From Bacteroidota bacterium (GTDB taxonomy: Bacteria > Bacteroidota > Bacteroidia > Flavobacteriales_D > Crocinitomicaceae): DNA of 48,121 nucleotides. The notes beneath the pieces are model-generated. The model saw nothing but the letters and a program-made list of their open reading frames with translations, ran no database searches and was not told the origin of the DNA. Shown here piece by piece: positions 8,258 to 17,332 of this stretch (the stretch's first letter is position 1; every line of letters starts with the position of its first letter). Made by a program: the position numbers and the translations under genes. Location of the stretch: positions 1 through 48,121 of the forward strand of contig JAJRQQ010000067.1 in the NCBI GenBank assembly GCA_024280155.1, written 5' to 3'.

Positions 8258-9730
8258 ATGACTGAATTAGAAGCATATTTTGAGCAATTTCGAAAGAGTA
8301 TAGTAGGAATAAATCAAACATTTAACACTCCTTTTGGTGAAAAAGTCATTCATTATGCTGATTGGACAGCAAGTGGTCGGATGTATAGCGAAATTGAGGA
8401 TACTTTATTGAAAAATTTCTATCCTTTTGTTGGGAATACACATACTGAAACATCTGTTACTGGTTCAGGAATGACAATCGCTTACCATAAAGCTCAATAC
8501 ATCATTAAAGACCATGTAAATGCGAATGAAAATGATGTATTGCTTACGGTTGGATCTGGTATGACAGGTGCAATCAATAAATTCCAACGAATTCTTGGTT
8601 TGAAAGTACATGAGAAATTTAAAAATCAATGCAATTTAACGGAGAATGATCGACCGATTGTTTTTGTAACACACATGGAGCATCATTCTAACCAAACATC
8701 TTGGATTGAAACAATTTGTGATGTAGAAGTTATCGGCGCAACCGATGAAGGATTGGTTGATTTAGACGATTTAAAACGATTGATAAAAAAATACGAGGAT
8801 AGACCGATTAAAATAGCGGCAGTGACTTCAGCTTCTAACGTTACTGGAATTATAACACCTTATCATGAGATTGCAGAGATTATACACGCAAATAATGGTT
8901 GGTGTTTTGTCGATTTTGCCTGCTCTGCTCCATACATTGATATTGATATGCATCCAAAGAATGAAAATCAGAAATTAGATGCAATATTTTTCTCACCACA
9001 TAAGTTTTTGGGAGGGCCAGGAACTTCTGGAGTTTTGGTTTTTGACAAAAAACTGTACACAAATAAAGTTCCCGATAACCCAGGAGGAGGGACGGTAGAG
9101 TGGACAAATCCTTGGGGAGAACATGAATACATAAAAGATATTGAAGCAAGAGAAGATGGTGGGACGCCTGGTTTTTTACAAACAATTCGTACGGCTTTGA
9201 GTATTCAGTTGAAAGAGAAAATGTCTGTTGAAAAAATGTTGCAACGTGAAGAAGAATTGCTTAAAATGGTTTTTGACCAAATGTTGCCCATTAAGAATCT
9301 TCATATTCTTGCAGATAATATTCGACATCGACTAGGGGTAATTTCATTCTACATTGATGATTTGCATTATAATCTTGGTGTGAAACTTTTAAACGACCGT
9401 TTTGGAATTCAAACACGAGGAGGTTGTTCTTGCGCGGGTACTTATGGACATTATTTACTGAATGTTACGAAAGAATACTCAGGTTCTATCACAGGTGAAA
9501 TTTCTCAGGGGATTTTGACGCATAAGCCAGGTTGGATAAGAATGTCAATTCACCCAACAACTTCTAACGAAGAAATGCATCTCATTATAGATGGAATAAA
9601 GGAGTTAGCAGGTAACTTTGAAGAATGGGCAAAGGACTATACGTACAATCCTAAAACAAATGAGTTTGACTTTAATAATGGAGATGAAGAGATAAATGAA
9701 AGGGTAGAGAGTTGGTTTAATATAGGGTGA
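8258..9730 (+). CDS. Class V aminotransferase / cysteine desulfurase-like PLP enzyme
   Basis: Fold-type I PLP enzyme of the aminotransferase class V family. The N-terminal part has HYADWTASG, the PLP-phosphate region has VGSGMTGA (98-105), HMEHHSNQ (139-146) stacks on the cofactor, VDFACSAP (218-225) provides the Asp, and FFSPHKFLGGPG carries the Schiff-base Lys249. RGGCSCAGTYGH near residue 390 places cysteines where cysteine desulfurases carry their catalytic loop. At 490 aa it is longer than SufS/IscS (about 400), and it has no suf or isc neighbours. Desulfurase activity is therefore possible but unproved; selenocysteine lyase or another class V activity is open. It is monocistronic, and its 3' end overlaps the convergent hypothetical gene by 14 nt. 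Confidence 0.85.
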   Translation: MTELEAYFEQFRKSIVGINQTFNTPFGEKVIHYADWTASGRMYSEIEDTLLKNFYPFVGNTHTETSVTGSGMTIAYHKAQYIIKDHVNANENDVLLTVGSGMTGAINKFQRILGLKVHEKFKNQCNLTENDRPIVFVTHMEHHSNQTSWIETICDVEVIGATDEGLVDLDDLKRLIKKYEDRPIKIAAVTSASNVTGIITPYHEIAEIIHANNGWCFVDFACSAPYIDIDMHPKNENQKLDAIFFSPHKFLGGPGTSGVLVFDKKLYTNKVPDNPGGGTVEWTNPWGEHEYIKDIEAREDGGTPGFLQTIRTALSIQLKEKMSVEKMLQREEELLKMVFDQMLPIKNLHILADNIRHRLGVISFYIDDLHYNLGVKLLNDRFGIQTRGGCSCAGTYGHYLLNVTKEYSGSITGEISQGILTHKPGWIRMSIHPTTSNEEMHLIIDGIKELAGNFEEWAKDYTYNPKTNEFDFNNGDEEINERVESWFNIG

Positions 9731-10337
9731 AATCAGTATCCTTAAATTGTAACATTACATTAAGTTTAACTTCAATGTAGTCAGCATTTGAAAGTTCAGT
9801 TTCTGTATCACGACCTTCCTTATCAGGAGAAATAATTTCATCTGGTAATGAATTTTGTTCATTCACTCTTTCTTGAGTATCTTGTATTTCATCCATAATG
9901 ATAAATTTAAGATGGGTTTCTTTCTCTTTATACCTCTGCTCAACTTGTTCAATAATCTCAGCTGGGTATTCCTGCATTAGTTTTAGCATTAAGTCAAGAT
10001 TATGAATGAAATTAACTCGATAATACTCATTCAACTCCTGAAAAACATAACTGAATCTAATGATAGGAAGTTGTGGGGAGGAGATATCAATGAAATATTC
10101 GTAACTAAATCGATCAATAGGAACGTAATGTTTATTAAAGAATTTTTTTTCAGCACCAGAATATTTCTGAATTAATTTCATCCATACTTGATGATTTTCT
10201 TCAAGATTATCAGCACTTAACAATGATTTTATTTCCAACTTATCTAGATATTCTTCATTTGATTGAAGAAAGGTTAAAAATTCTTTGATTTTCTCAAACT
10301 GCCGATTCCACTTTTGAAAGAATACATTTTGTTGCAT
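9717..10337 (-). CDS. Hypothetical protein
   Basis: 206-residue soluble protein not recognised. No signal peptide or membrane segment is visible. The middle is rich in aromatic and charged residues (FNKHYVPIDRFSYEYF), with predicted helices around 100-150, and the last 40 residues are acidic (NSLPDEIISPDKEGRDTE). The ORF is full length with an ATG start and codon use like its neighbours, so it is probably real. Its last 14 nt overlap the end of the convergent aminotransferase gene. A terminator for lpd lies 40 bp upstream of its start, so it needs its own promoter, for which I see no clear box. Function unknown. Confidence 0.65.
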   Translation of the reverse strand: MQQNVFFQKWNRQFEKIKEFLTFLQSNEEYLDKLEIKSLLSADNLEENHQVWMKLIQKYSGAEKKFFNKHYVPIDRFSYEYFIDISSPQLPIIRFSYVFQELNEYYRVNFIHNLDLMLKLMQEYPAEIIEQVEQRYKEKETHLKFIIMDEIQDTQERVNEQNSLPDEIISPDKEGRDTETELSNADYIEVKLNVMLQFKDTDFTLY

Positions 10338-10376
10338 TGGTTTTATTTTGATAATGCAATTTAAAAAAATAGTAAC

Positions 10377-10409
10377 AAAAAAAAGGTTGATAAATAAATA
10401 TCAACCTTT
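10377..10409 (-). terminator. Intrinsic terminator of lpd
   Basis: Perfect 11-bp stem (10382-10392 with 10399-10409, arm AAAGGTTGATA) and a 6-nt loop. On the minus strand it is followed by a run of eight T (10377-10384). It lies 20 bp past the lpd stop codon. Confidence 0.85.
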
Positions 10410-10429
10410 CGAGAATAAATGAGATTATT

Positions 10430-11833
10430 TTAAATATGCATTGCTCTATTGTCTGTTGCAGCCATTGCAGCTTCTTTAACACCTTCAGAATAAGTAGGGT
10501 GAGGATGACAGATTCTTGCAATATCCTCGGCAGATGCTCTGTATTCCATTGCAACAACAGCTTCCATAATTAAATCTGCTGCACGTGGAGCAATCATATG
10601 AACACCTAGAACTTCATCCGTTTCTTTGTCTGCGATGATTTTAATTGTACCTAGGATATCCATACTCGCTCTGGCTCTACCTAAAGCTTTGATTGGAAAT
10701 TGTCCTATTTTGATTTCTTTACCAGCAGCGATTAATTCATCTTCTGTTTTTCCAACAGATGCAACCTCTGGCCAAGTGTAAACAACTCCAGGAATTAAGT
10801 TGTAATTGATGTGTGGTTTCTGTCCTGCAAGTAATTCAGCAACAAAAACTCCTTCTTCTTCTGCTTTGTGTGCCAACATCGCTCCTTTGATTACATCTCC
10901 AATAGCGAAGATGTTAGGAACAGAAGTTTGTAAGTTATCATTGACTTCAATTTGTCCTCGATTGTTTGTTGATAGACCAACATTTTCGAGACCTAAATTA
11001 TCGGTATAAGGTTTACGTCCAACAGCAACAAGACAGTAATCTGCTTCTAATGTAACTTCTTCGTCTTTTTTGTTCAAGGCAACTAGTTTTACACCTTTAC
11101 CAGTGTTTGTTACATTTTTAACTTTATGTTGAAGATGAAATTTGAATCCTTCTTTCTTTAAAACTTTCGTCAATTCTTTTACCATTGTTTTATCCATCGT
11201 AGGGACAATTGTTTTGGCAAATTCAACTACTTCAACTTTTGTTCCCAGTCGACTAAAAACAGACCCTAATTCAAGTCCAATTACACCACCTCCAATCACC
11301 AAAAGTTTTTTAGGGATTTCGGTCATGTTCAATGCTTCGGTAGAAGTGATGATTCTTTTTTTGTCAGGTTCCATTCCTGGGAAGAAATTCGGTTTAGACC
11401 CTGTCGCGATTAAAATATTCTTTGTTTGAAGTAAAGTTTCTTTTTTATTAGAATCAGTTACTTTGACAGTTGTTTTATCAACGATACTTCCAATTCCTGT
11501 AAATACTTCAATTTTATTTTTATCCATTAAATATTTAACACCATCGCAAGTTTGAGAAACTACATCGTTCTTGCGTTTAACCATTTGTTTAATGTCGGCT
11601 TCAATAGAGCTAACATTAATTCCATGTTCAGCAAAGTTATGTGTGGCATTATGATAATGTTCAGATGAATCTAATAGCGCTTTCGAAGGAATGCATCCAA
11701 CGTTAAGACAAGTTCCACCTAATGTATTGTATTTTTCAATAATGGCAGTTTTCATTCCTAATTGAGCGCAACGAATTGCAGCAACATATCCACCAGGACC
11801 TGATCCTATTATTGTGATGTCAAAATTATCCAT
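10430..11833 (-). CDS. lpd: Dihydrolipoyl dehydrogenase (E3)
   Basis: FAD- and NAD-dependent disulfide oxidoreductase that reoxidises dihydrolipoamide in 2-oxoacid dehydrogenase complexes and the glycine cleavage system. FAD-binding GSGPGGY (residues 10-16), redox-active disulfide GGTCLNVGCIPSK (Cys42, Cys47), second Rossmann motif GGGVIGLELG (about 180), FAIGDV (about 310) and the C-terminal catalytic His region HPHPTYSE are all present. Length 467 aa is standard. It is monocistronic, with its own -7 box and terminator. The lipA gene about 2.5 kb away makes the lipoyl cofactor on which its partner enzymes depend. Confidence 0.97.
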   Translation of the reverse strand: MDNFDITIIGSGPGGYVAAIRCAQLGMKTAIIEKYNTLGGTCLNVGCIPSKALLDSSEHYHNATHNFAEHGINVSSIEADIKQMVKRKNDVVSQTCDGVKYLMDKNKIEVFTGIGSIVDKTTVKVTDSNKKETLLQTKNILIATGSKPNFFPGMEPDKKRIITSTEALNMTEIPKKLLVIGGGVIGLELGSVFSRLGTKVEVVEFAKTIVPTMDKTMVKELTKVLKKEGFKFHLQHKVKNVTNTGKGVKLVALNKKDEEVTLEADYCLVAVGRKPYTDNLGLENVGLSTNNRGQIEVNDNLQTSVPNIFAIGDVIKGAMLAHKAEEEGVFVAELLAGQKPHINYNLIPGVVYTWPEVASVGKTEDELIAAGKEIKIGQFPIKALGRARASMDILGTIKIIADKETDEVLGVHMIAPRAADLIMEAVVAMEYRASAEDIARICHPHPTYSEGVKEAAMAATDNRAMHI

Positions 11834-11852
11834 AGTTATTTTTTTAGTAATA

Positions 11853-11860
11853 CAAATTTA
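11853..11860 (-). promoter_or_regulatory. -7 box TAAATTTG for lpd
   Basis: On the minus strand TAAATTTG matches TAnnTTTG exactly, 19 bp upstream of the lpd ATG. I see no clear TTG at the expected -33 position. Confidence 0.5.
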
Positions 11861-11904
11861 GTTTTTATCCACGAAATGAATCGCTAAATAGAAGTATTTT
11901 TATC

Positions 11905-11938
11905 AAAAAAAAGAGCCTTTCACATTGAAAGGCTCTTT
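11905..11938 (-). terminator. Intrinsic terminator of the metalloprotease gene
   Basis: 13-bp perfect stem (11910-11922 with 11926-11938, arm AAAGAGCCTTTCA) and a 3-nt loop, followed on the minus strand by a T run (11905-11912). It lies 21 bp past the protease stop codon and separates it from lpd. Confidence 0.9.
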
Positions 11939-11959
11939 CTTAAAACAAATTGTTTTTTT

Positions 11960-14131
11960 TTAAAGAACTACAACTTTTCGAACAGTCGTGTAATCTCCTG
12001 TTTTTATTTCTAAGAAATAACAAGCAGCAGATAATTTGTCAGTATCTTTTAATGTTTTAGTTACATTTGCATTTGTAGCCTCAACAGTTTCTGTAGATAT
12101 GATTTGTCCTTGAGCATTTCTTAAAGTAAATGTTACTGCTTCGTCTTGCCCTTTGTATGAAACATTAATTGCAGACACATTATTTGTTGGATTTGGGAAA
12201 ACGTTTAAGTCCATTAAAGTAATTTGATCACTTGTTAAACTTAAAGTTCCTTCTACCATGATGTCATCGATGTATAAGTTACTCGATTTATCTGATGCTT
12301 CGAATTCAAATTTAAAAATTGTTTTGTCGTCAGAAGAGTTAGCATTGTAGGTAAACGAAACTTCTGTCCACTGACTGTTTTGTGAAGGTTTAAAGTCAAT
12401 GTTACCAGCAAAACCAGCATTTATTATTTGTGAAGCAGGAATAGTTTTTCTGGCTTGCCAAGTTACTCCACAGTTCTTTGAAGAATAAACCTTAAGAATA
12501 GCTGTTTCATCAGGAGCTTGAGTTGCGTTAGTTGCATAAGAATACTTAAATTTAAACGTAACTCCTGTTGTGTATCTTAAGTCAAAAGAAGGAGTGATTA
12601 ACTCATCTTTTTGTAAACCTAAACGTCCATTATAGAAAAAATCATCCGTGAATGGGTATGCATTTTGCACATCTTTATAAACGTTCAGTTTATAGCATCT
12701 AGAGTTGTTATATCCACCGTCTTCAGAAATTTGAAACTTACTCCAGTTTTCCTCAATGTTGTTTACTCTAAACCATTCAGCTTTACTTGTTTCAATATTT
12801 AAATTAGCAGGTCCGCTATAATCAGCCCAACCTGGATAAACATAAACGTATGATTGTCTAGTTTCTGTTCCTGTACCGGTTGCATTCGTTGATTTTAAAG
12901 TAACTGTTTTCCATCCAGAAGATGTAAAAGATACGGTTGGATTTGTACTTGTTGATGTAGCTGGAGAACCATCTTGAAAAATCCACTCTCTAGAATCTAC
13001 AACTGCATTCCAAGTTGCATCATTGAATGTCATTGGAGATCCAACACATGTTGTCTTAGATGAAGATTTAAAATCTGGAATTGGCGTACATAAAGGTACT
13101 GTTAAAGCTGTTTGTGGTAATGTCTCGTTTATAACCCCTGTAGCAGTTAATGTAGAGTCTTGCCAGACAATATTTCTTTTACCCGCTATACCGTTTATTG
13201 CATTGTGCATGAATTCAATTTGACCTGGAGTAAAATGTCTTGAGCAATAAGAGTAATCCATGTAGTTTTGAGCATTTTCTAAGATAGTGTCATTACACGG
13301 TAGGAATGGAGCAGTTAATTGCTCAGCTAGAGTTAATGGGCAATTGCCAGGGCTATGCCCACCTGTTTTCGGTGTATCTGCAACACCATCATCACCACAA
13401 ATCACTTGAGGGTCATTTGTTGCTCCCCATACGTGATCAACATTCAAATAATGTGCAATCTCATGTGTAATCGTTGTCTCGTTTGTAACAGAACTTGTCC
13501 CTATGTTACCTACGTAGTAATGTAGAGCTACAATTCCATCCATCCAAAATGCATTCCCATCCGTAGATGCTGGTTTTAAAGCGTATGCTGCAGCACCTGC
13601 TACACCACTCACTTTAATTACCCAAATATTTAAGTATTTTGATCTATCCCATTGGTGCAATTTAGAAAAAGCATCTCCATTTCTTGTTTCGTGAGTGTAT
13701 TCATGAACAATACCATTTGTACAATTCCCAAGAGGGTCAATAGTAGCTAGTTTGAATTCAATTTTACCGTTACCAATTAAAGTGTCAAATTCAGGAACTA
13801 CATCAACTGAATCAGGGTCAGCGGCATTAAATTCTCTATTGATAATTTCCATTGCGTTATAGATTTGAGAATCATCAATATTCTCAGAACCATATTCATG
13901 TAAAATATGCCATACAACTGGAATTGTATATAATGCACCACTTTTTTCCGTATTTGGATTAGCACTATTGATTATTAGTTGATTTGCTTCATAATGTTCT
14001 CTTAATCCAGGGTACATTTTGAAAGCTTCTTCCATAGCCTCTTCAGAACCACATAATTTAGTGGTTTCTTGAGCAAATGTCATTGTTCCAGCTACAAAGA
14101 ACAATAAAGTTGATACAATTAACTTTTTCAT
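11960..14131 (-). CDS. Secreted M43-like zinc metalloprotease with PKD-like domain and T9SS sorting domain
   Basis: 723-aa secreted protease. Signal peptide 1-20 (MKKLIVSTLLFFVAGTMTFA). The metzincin zinc site THEIAHYLNVDHVWG fits HExxHxxxxxHxxG (His223, Glu224, His227, His233), with the Met-turn at YMDYSY (Met291) and Cys residues around it, as in pappalysin/ulilysin-type peptidases (M43). A PKD-like Ig domain follows (about 345-435), then a jelly-roll-like beta domain (about 440-635). The last 80 residues (DLNVFPNPTNN to the end) form a type A T9SS C-terminal sorting domain. It is therefore predicted to be exported by Sec and then through the T9SS whose core genes lie at 37-43 kb. Monocistronic, with its own terminator and -7 box. 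Substrate unknown. Confidence 0.9.
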   Translation of the reverse strand: MKKLIVSTLLFFVAGTMTFAQETTKLCGSEEAMEEAFKMYPGLREHYEANQLIINSANPNTEKSGALYTIPVVWHILHEYGSENIDDSQIYNAMEIINREFNAADPDSVDVVPEFDTLIGNGKIEFKLATIDPLGNCTNGIVHEYTHETRNGDAFSKLHQWDRSKYLNIWVIKVSGVAGAAAYALKPASTDGNAFWMDGIVALHYYVGNIGTSSVTNETTITHEIAHYLNVDHVWGATNDPQVICGDDGVADTPKTGGHSPGNCPLTLAEQLTAPFLPCNDTILENAQNYMDYSYCSRHFTPGQIEFMHNAINGIAGKRNIVWQDSTLTATGVINETLPQTALTVPLCTPIPDFKSSSKTTCVGSPMTFNDATWNAVVDSREWIFQDGSPATSTSTNPTVSFTSSGWKTVTLKSTNATGTGTETRQSYVYVYPGWADYSGPANLNIETSKAEWFRVNNIEENWSKFQISEDGGYNNSRCYKLNVYKDVQNAYPFTDDFFYNGRLGLQKDELITPSFDLRYTTGVTFKFKYSYATNATQAPDETAILKVYSSKNCGVTWQARKTIPASQIINAGFAGNIDFKPSQNSQWTEVSFTYNANSSDDKTIFKFEFEASDKSSNLYIDDIMVEGTLSLTSDQITLMDLNVFPNPTNNVSAINVSYKGQDEAVTFTLRNAQGQIISTETVEATNANVTKTLKDTDKLSAACYFLEIKTGDYTTVRKVVVL

Positions 14132-14190
14132 AAGTATATTTTAATATAGTTTGATTTAATATAAAATCGTTTTAAGCGTCGTAAAAATAA

Positions 14191-14198
14191 CAAAAATA
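14191..14198 (-). promoter_or_regulatory. -7 box TATTTTTG for the metalloprotease gene
   Basis: TATTTTTG on the minus strand fits TAnnTTTG and lies 59 bp before the protease ATG. No well-spaced TTG was found upstream, so confidence is limited. Confidence 0.4.
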
Positions 14199-14307
14199 AT
14201 CGTACGAACAAACGCTTTGAACAGTTTCGTAGTATAAAATTAATTTTTTTTTATCAATTTTAATATATAAATAATCTAATTTCTAGTCTTTTTATACATC
14301 TCTACGG

Positions 14308-15180
14308 CTAAAAAAGATGCTTTTCAGCTCGATAAGATGAGCGAACTAAAGGTCCACTTTCTACATATCTAAACCCCATTTTCAACCCCAGTTCTTTGTA
14401 TTCTTGGAAACGTTCTGGAGTAACGAATTCAATAACGGGCAGGTGTCGAGGGGTAGGTTGTAGATATTGCCCTAAGGTTAATACATCGACATTCACCGAG
14501 CGTAAATCTTCCATTGATTCAATGATTTCCTCATGTGTTTCACCGATTCCTAACATCAAACCAGATTTAGTCTGCATCCCTCCTTTTTTTAGACGAAATA
14601 AAACCTCTAAACTTCGGTCATATTTTGCTTGAATTCGAACTTCTTTTGTTAATCGACGAACTGTTTCTAAGTTATGACTGACAATTTCTGGAGCAACATC
14701 AATAATTCTTTGTAAATTTTCCCATTTACCTCCAAAATCTGGAATTAATGTTTCCATTGTAGTTCCAGGGGATTGTTTCCTTATTGCACGAACTGTTTGT
14801 GCCCAAATTATTGAGCCTCCATCTTTAAGGTCGTCACGATCTACTGAAGTAATTACAGCATGTTTAACCGCCATTGTTTTAACACTATGAGCAATTTTTC
14901 CTGGTTCGAATTCATCGACAGCATCTGGTCGCCCCGTTTTTACAGCACAGAACCCACAAGAACGAGTGCAAATGTTTCCTAAAATCATAAAAGTTGCAGT
15001 ACCTTCGCCCCAACATTCTCCCATGTTTGGGCAATTTCCGCTTTCACAAATGGTATGAAGCTTATGTTCATCAACAGCAGCTCTTACTTTTTTATAACTT
15101 TCTCCTGTTGGAAGTTTCACACGAAGCCATTTTGGTTTTTTGATGCGAACTTTTGAATCTTTTTCTTCTGTACTACTCAT
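14308..15180 (-). CDS. lipA: Lipoyl synthase
   Basis: Radical SAM enzyme inserting two sulfurs into the octanoyl chain on lipoate-dependent proteins. The auxiliary cluster motif [12 protein letters not shown] (Cys45, Cys50, Cys56), the radical SAM motif CTRSCGFC (Cys71, Cys75, Cys78) and the C-terminal RSSYRAE (auxiliary-cluster Ser ligand) are all intact. Length 290 aa is typical. No lipB is adjacent. It is divergent from rlmB, with 172 bp between them. Confidence 0.96.
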   Translation of the reverse strand: MSSTEEKDSKVRIKKPKWLRVKLPTGESYKKVRAAVDEHKLHTICESGNCPNMGECWGEGTATFMILGNICTRSCGFCAVKTGRPDAVDEFEPGKIAHSVKTMAVKHAVITSVDRDDLKDGGSIIWAQTVRAIRKQSPGTTMETLIPDFGGKWENLQRIIDVAPEIVSHNLETVRRLTKEVRIQAKYDRSLEVLFRLKKGGMQTKSGLMLGIGETHEEIIESMEDLRSVNVDVLTLGQYLQPTPRHLPVIEFVTPERFQEYKELGLKMGFRYVESGPLVRSSYRAEKHLF

Positions 15181-15221
15181 TCTTTGAAATTTGATTCGAG
15201 CTTTTGTCTCATGATGAAATA

Positions 15222-15253
15222 AAAAACTACTTTTGTTATTATATTCTTTGCAA
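15222..15253 (-). promoter_or_regulatory. Putative lipA promoter
   Basis: On the minus strand a TTG (15251-15253) is spaced 21 bp from TAGTTTTT (15222-15229), which is 7 of 8 against TAnnTTTG and lies 41 bp before the lipA start. Confidence 0.4.
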
Positions 15254-15352
15254 CTTCACAAAGAAGTATACAAAGTTAGATAAAATGAAGTTATTATCAT
15301 TGAAATCAGGATTAGAAAATTGTTTTCTTTGGTTAGATAAATTTAAAGTGTA

Positions 15353-16141
15353 ATGGAAAGAAGAAATAAATACGAGCGAAAAGATTTTAAACCAAGACGA
15401 GAGTCTAAAGATGAAATGATTTTTGGAGTACGTGCTGTGATTGAAGCAATCAAGGCGGGTAGGGGGTTTAATAAGATTTTGATTCAAAAAGGAATGGATA
15501 AAGAATTGTTCCTCGAATTAAAAGAGGAGTTGAAAGGGCATCATTTTCAATTGCAATTTGTACCATCTGAAAAATTAAATAGTTTAACAGAGAATAATCA
15601 TCAAGGTGTAATTGCTATTGTTTCTCCAATTACTTATTATAAAATTGAGGATGTTGTAGATGAGTTGTTGGAACAAGATAAAAAACCTTTTATTCTTGCT
15701 TTAGATAGAATAACTGATATTCGTAATTTTGGTGCTATTGCTAGAACTGCTGAATGTGAAGGGGTAGATGCAATTCTAATTCCTTCAAAAGGTTCGGCAC
15801 AAGTAACAGCTGATGCAATGAAAACTTCTGCTGGAGCTCTCAATCGAATTAAAGTTTGTAAAGCCGAAAGTTTCAAGGATTCTTTATTTTATATACAGCA
15901 ATCTGGTTTACGTCTAGTTGCATGTACAGAAAAAGCAAATTCACCTCTTTACCAAACAAATTTACAAGGTTCGGTTTGTGTTATTATGGGGTCAGAAATG
16001 GATGGTATAACTTCTGATTTACTAAATTTAGCTGATATTCATTGTCGGATCCCAATGCGTGGAGAAATAGCTTCTTTAAATGTGAGTGTTGCTGCTGGGA
16101 TGGTGATGTATGAGAAATTACGCCAAGAATTATATTCTTAA
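15353..16141 (+). CDS. rlmB: 23S rRNA (guanosine-2'-O-)-methyltransferase, TrmH/SpoU family
   Basis: SPOUT-class methyltransferase that 2'-O-methylates a guanosine in 23S rRNA. An N-terminal basic stretch and substrate-binding domain (MIFGVRAVIEAIKAG, L30e-like, about 25-100) precede the SPOUT domain with its three motifs: ITDIRNFGAIARTAE (motif 1, conserved N and R), VIMGSEMDGI (motif 2) and IPMRGEIASLNVSVAAGM (motif 3, the knot). 262 aa is normal. RlmB is preferred over TrmH from the N-terminal domain and spacing, but target specificity is inferred. The next gene follows after 12 bp. Confidence 0.9.
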   Translation: MERRNKYERKDFKPRRESKDEMIFGVRAVIEAIKAGRGFNKILIQKGMDKELFLELKEELKGHHFQLQFVPSEKLNSLTENNHQGVIAIVSPITYYKIEDVVDELLEQDKKPFILALDRITDIRNFGAIARTAECEGVDAILIPSKGSAQVTADAMKTSAGALNRIKVCKAESFKDSLFYIQQSGLRLVACTEKANSPLYQTNLQGSVCVIMGSEMDGITSDLLNLADIHCRIPMRGEIASLNVSVAAGMVMYEKLRQELYS

Positions 16142-16153
16142 AAACTTAAAATT

Positions 16154-16615
16154 ATGCGTTTACTTTTATTTGTTCTACTTTTTTCTATTTCCCCCTCTTT
16201 TGGGCAAATCCCTCAAAAGGTTGAGAACCTTGTTGGTGTTTGGAACTACAAGACTGGTGCAGGGCTTGAGATTTGGACAAAAGTTGGTGGTGAACTTAAA
16301 GGAGAAGAGATTCGTGTTAATAAATTAGGTGATTCAATCGTCGTAGAAAAAATGAGCATTCGTTTTGTAAATGAGCAATTGATTTATATGATTGAGGAAC
16401 ACGAATCAAAAGTTGATTCTTTAATTCATTATGATGCAAAACATTTTGTAAGCAAGAATAAGAAAATGAATTTTATAAATATTGATTCAGGTATTCCCGC
16501 ATCAATTACATACCGATTTGGTTTCTTTAATAAGAAGAAAGTGAAAATAAAAATCGAATTCAGTCGGAATGACAAGCCAGTGAAATTATTGATGTTTAGA
16601 AAGAATAAGTCTTAA
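16154..16615 (+). CDS. Small secreted protein, DUF6265/lipocalin-like
   Basis: 153-aa protein with a signal peptide (MRLLLFVLLFSISPSFG, cleavage near residue 17-18). The mature part begins LVGVWNYKTGAGLEIWTKVGGELKG in character, i.e. a short beta-rich domain starting with a G.W motif, as in lipocalin-like or DUF6265-type proteins of Bacteroidota. The C-terminus is basic (FNKKKVKIKIEF). It follows rlmB by 12 bp and is probably co-transcribed. Location is periplasm or outside; function unknown and the family assignment is tentative. Confidence 0.65.
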   Translation: MRLLLFVLLFSISPSFGQIPQKVENLVGVWNYKTGAGLEIWTKVGGELKGEEIRVNKLGDSIVVEKMSIRFVNEQLIYMIEEHESKVDSLIHYDAKHFVSKNKKMNFINIDSGIPASITYRFGFFNKKKVKIKIEFSRNDKPVKLLMFRKNKS

Positions 16616-16618
16616 GAA

Positions 16619-17332
16619 TTATTTTAATCGACTATTGATTATCCACGGAATGGTTTCTTGTATTTTATCTAAAGAATTGATTCGCCATTCATGCCTTGTT
16701 CCGCTGTGGTTATTGTGAGGGTCAAATAATATGCCTGCAATACCTGCTTTTTCAGCTCCTATAATATCTGCGATATAATTATCACCAATCATAATGCTTT
16801 CCTTGGAATTAGCGTTTGCTCTATTCAGTGCTTCAATGAAAACACTTTTATGTGGCTTATTTTTTCCGACCTCTTCAGAGCAAAGAATTACATCAAAATA
16901 TTGAATGAGTCTACTTTTTTCTAGTTTAATGTGCTGGACTTCTTTGAAACCATTGGTGATAATGTGCAATTGATACCCCTCGTTTTTAAGAGTTTCGAGT
17001 GTCTCAATGGAATGAGGGAATAAATTAGTCTGGTATGGGGAAACTTCAACATAGCGTTGAGCCATTACTTCCGCAACTTCTTTATTGTCAAAGTCAAATT
17101 TCCTAAATGTATCTGAAAAACGTTTTACGCGTAGAACTGATTTGTCTAATTTTCCTTTGCCATATTGTTGCCATAATTCGGCATTAACTTTACGGTAGGA
17201 TGTGTGAAATCTTCTAAAGGAAGGGAGATTGTTTTTAAGCTCTAGCTCTTTATAAAGAATTTCTAAAGCAGCTTGAGAATTTTTCTCAAAGTCCCAAAGT
17301 GTATGGTCTAAGTCGAAGAAAAGATGTCTCAT
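16619..17332 (-). CDS. yjjG: HAD-family YjjG-like nucleotidase
   Basis: Haloacid dehalogenase phosphatase, 237 aa. Motif I FFDLDHTLWDF (nucleophile Asp near residue 6), motif II HIITNG, a Lys in NKPHKSVF, and motif IV MIGDNYIADIIGAEKAG are present. The residues after motif I (WDFEKNS) and the long helical cap are typical of the YjjG 5'-nucleotidase group, which removes phosphate from non-canonical pyrimidine nucleotides. The chosen ATG at 17332 forms a 4-nt ATGA overlap with the upstream gene's stop; a longer frame from 17392 would run 60 nt into that gene and adds unrelated residues. The upstream upp supports a pyrimidine link, which remains inference. Confidence 0.87.
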   Translation of the reverse strand: MRHLFFDLDHTLWDFEKNSQAALEILYKELELKNNLPSFRRFHTSYRKVNAELWQQYGKGKLDKSVLRVKRFSDTFRKFDFDNKEVAEVMAQRYVEVSPYQTNLFPHSIETLETLKNEGYQLHIITNGFKEVQHIKLEKSRLIQYFDVILCSEEVGKNKPHKSVFIEALNRANANSKESIMIGDNYIADIIGAEKAGIAGILFDPHNNHSGTRHEWRINSLDKIQETIPWIINSRLK

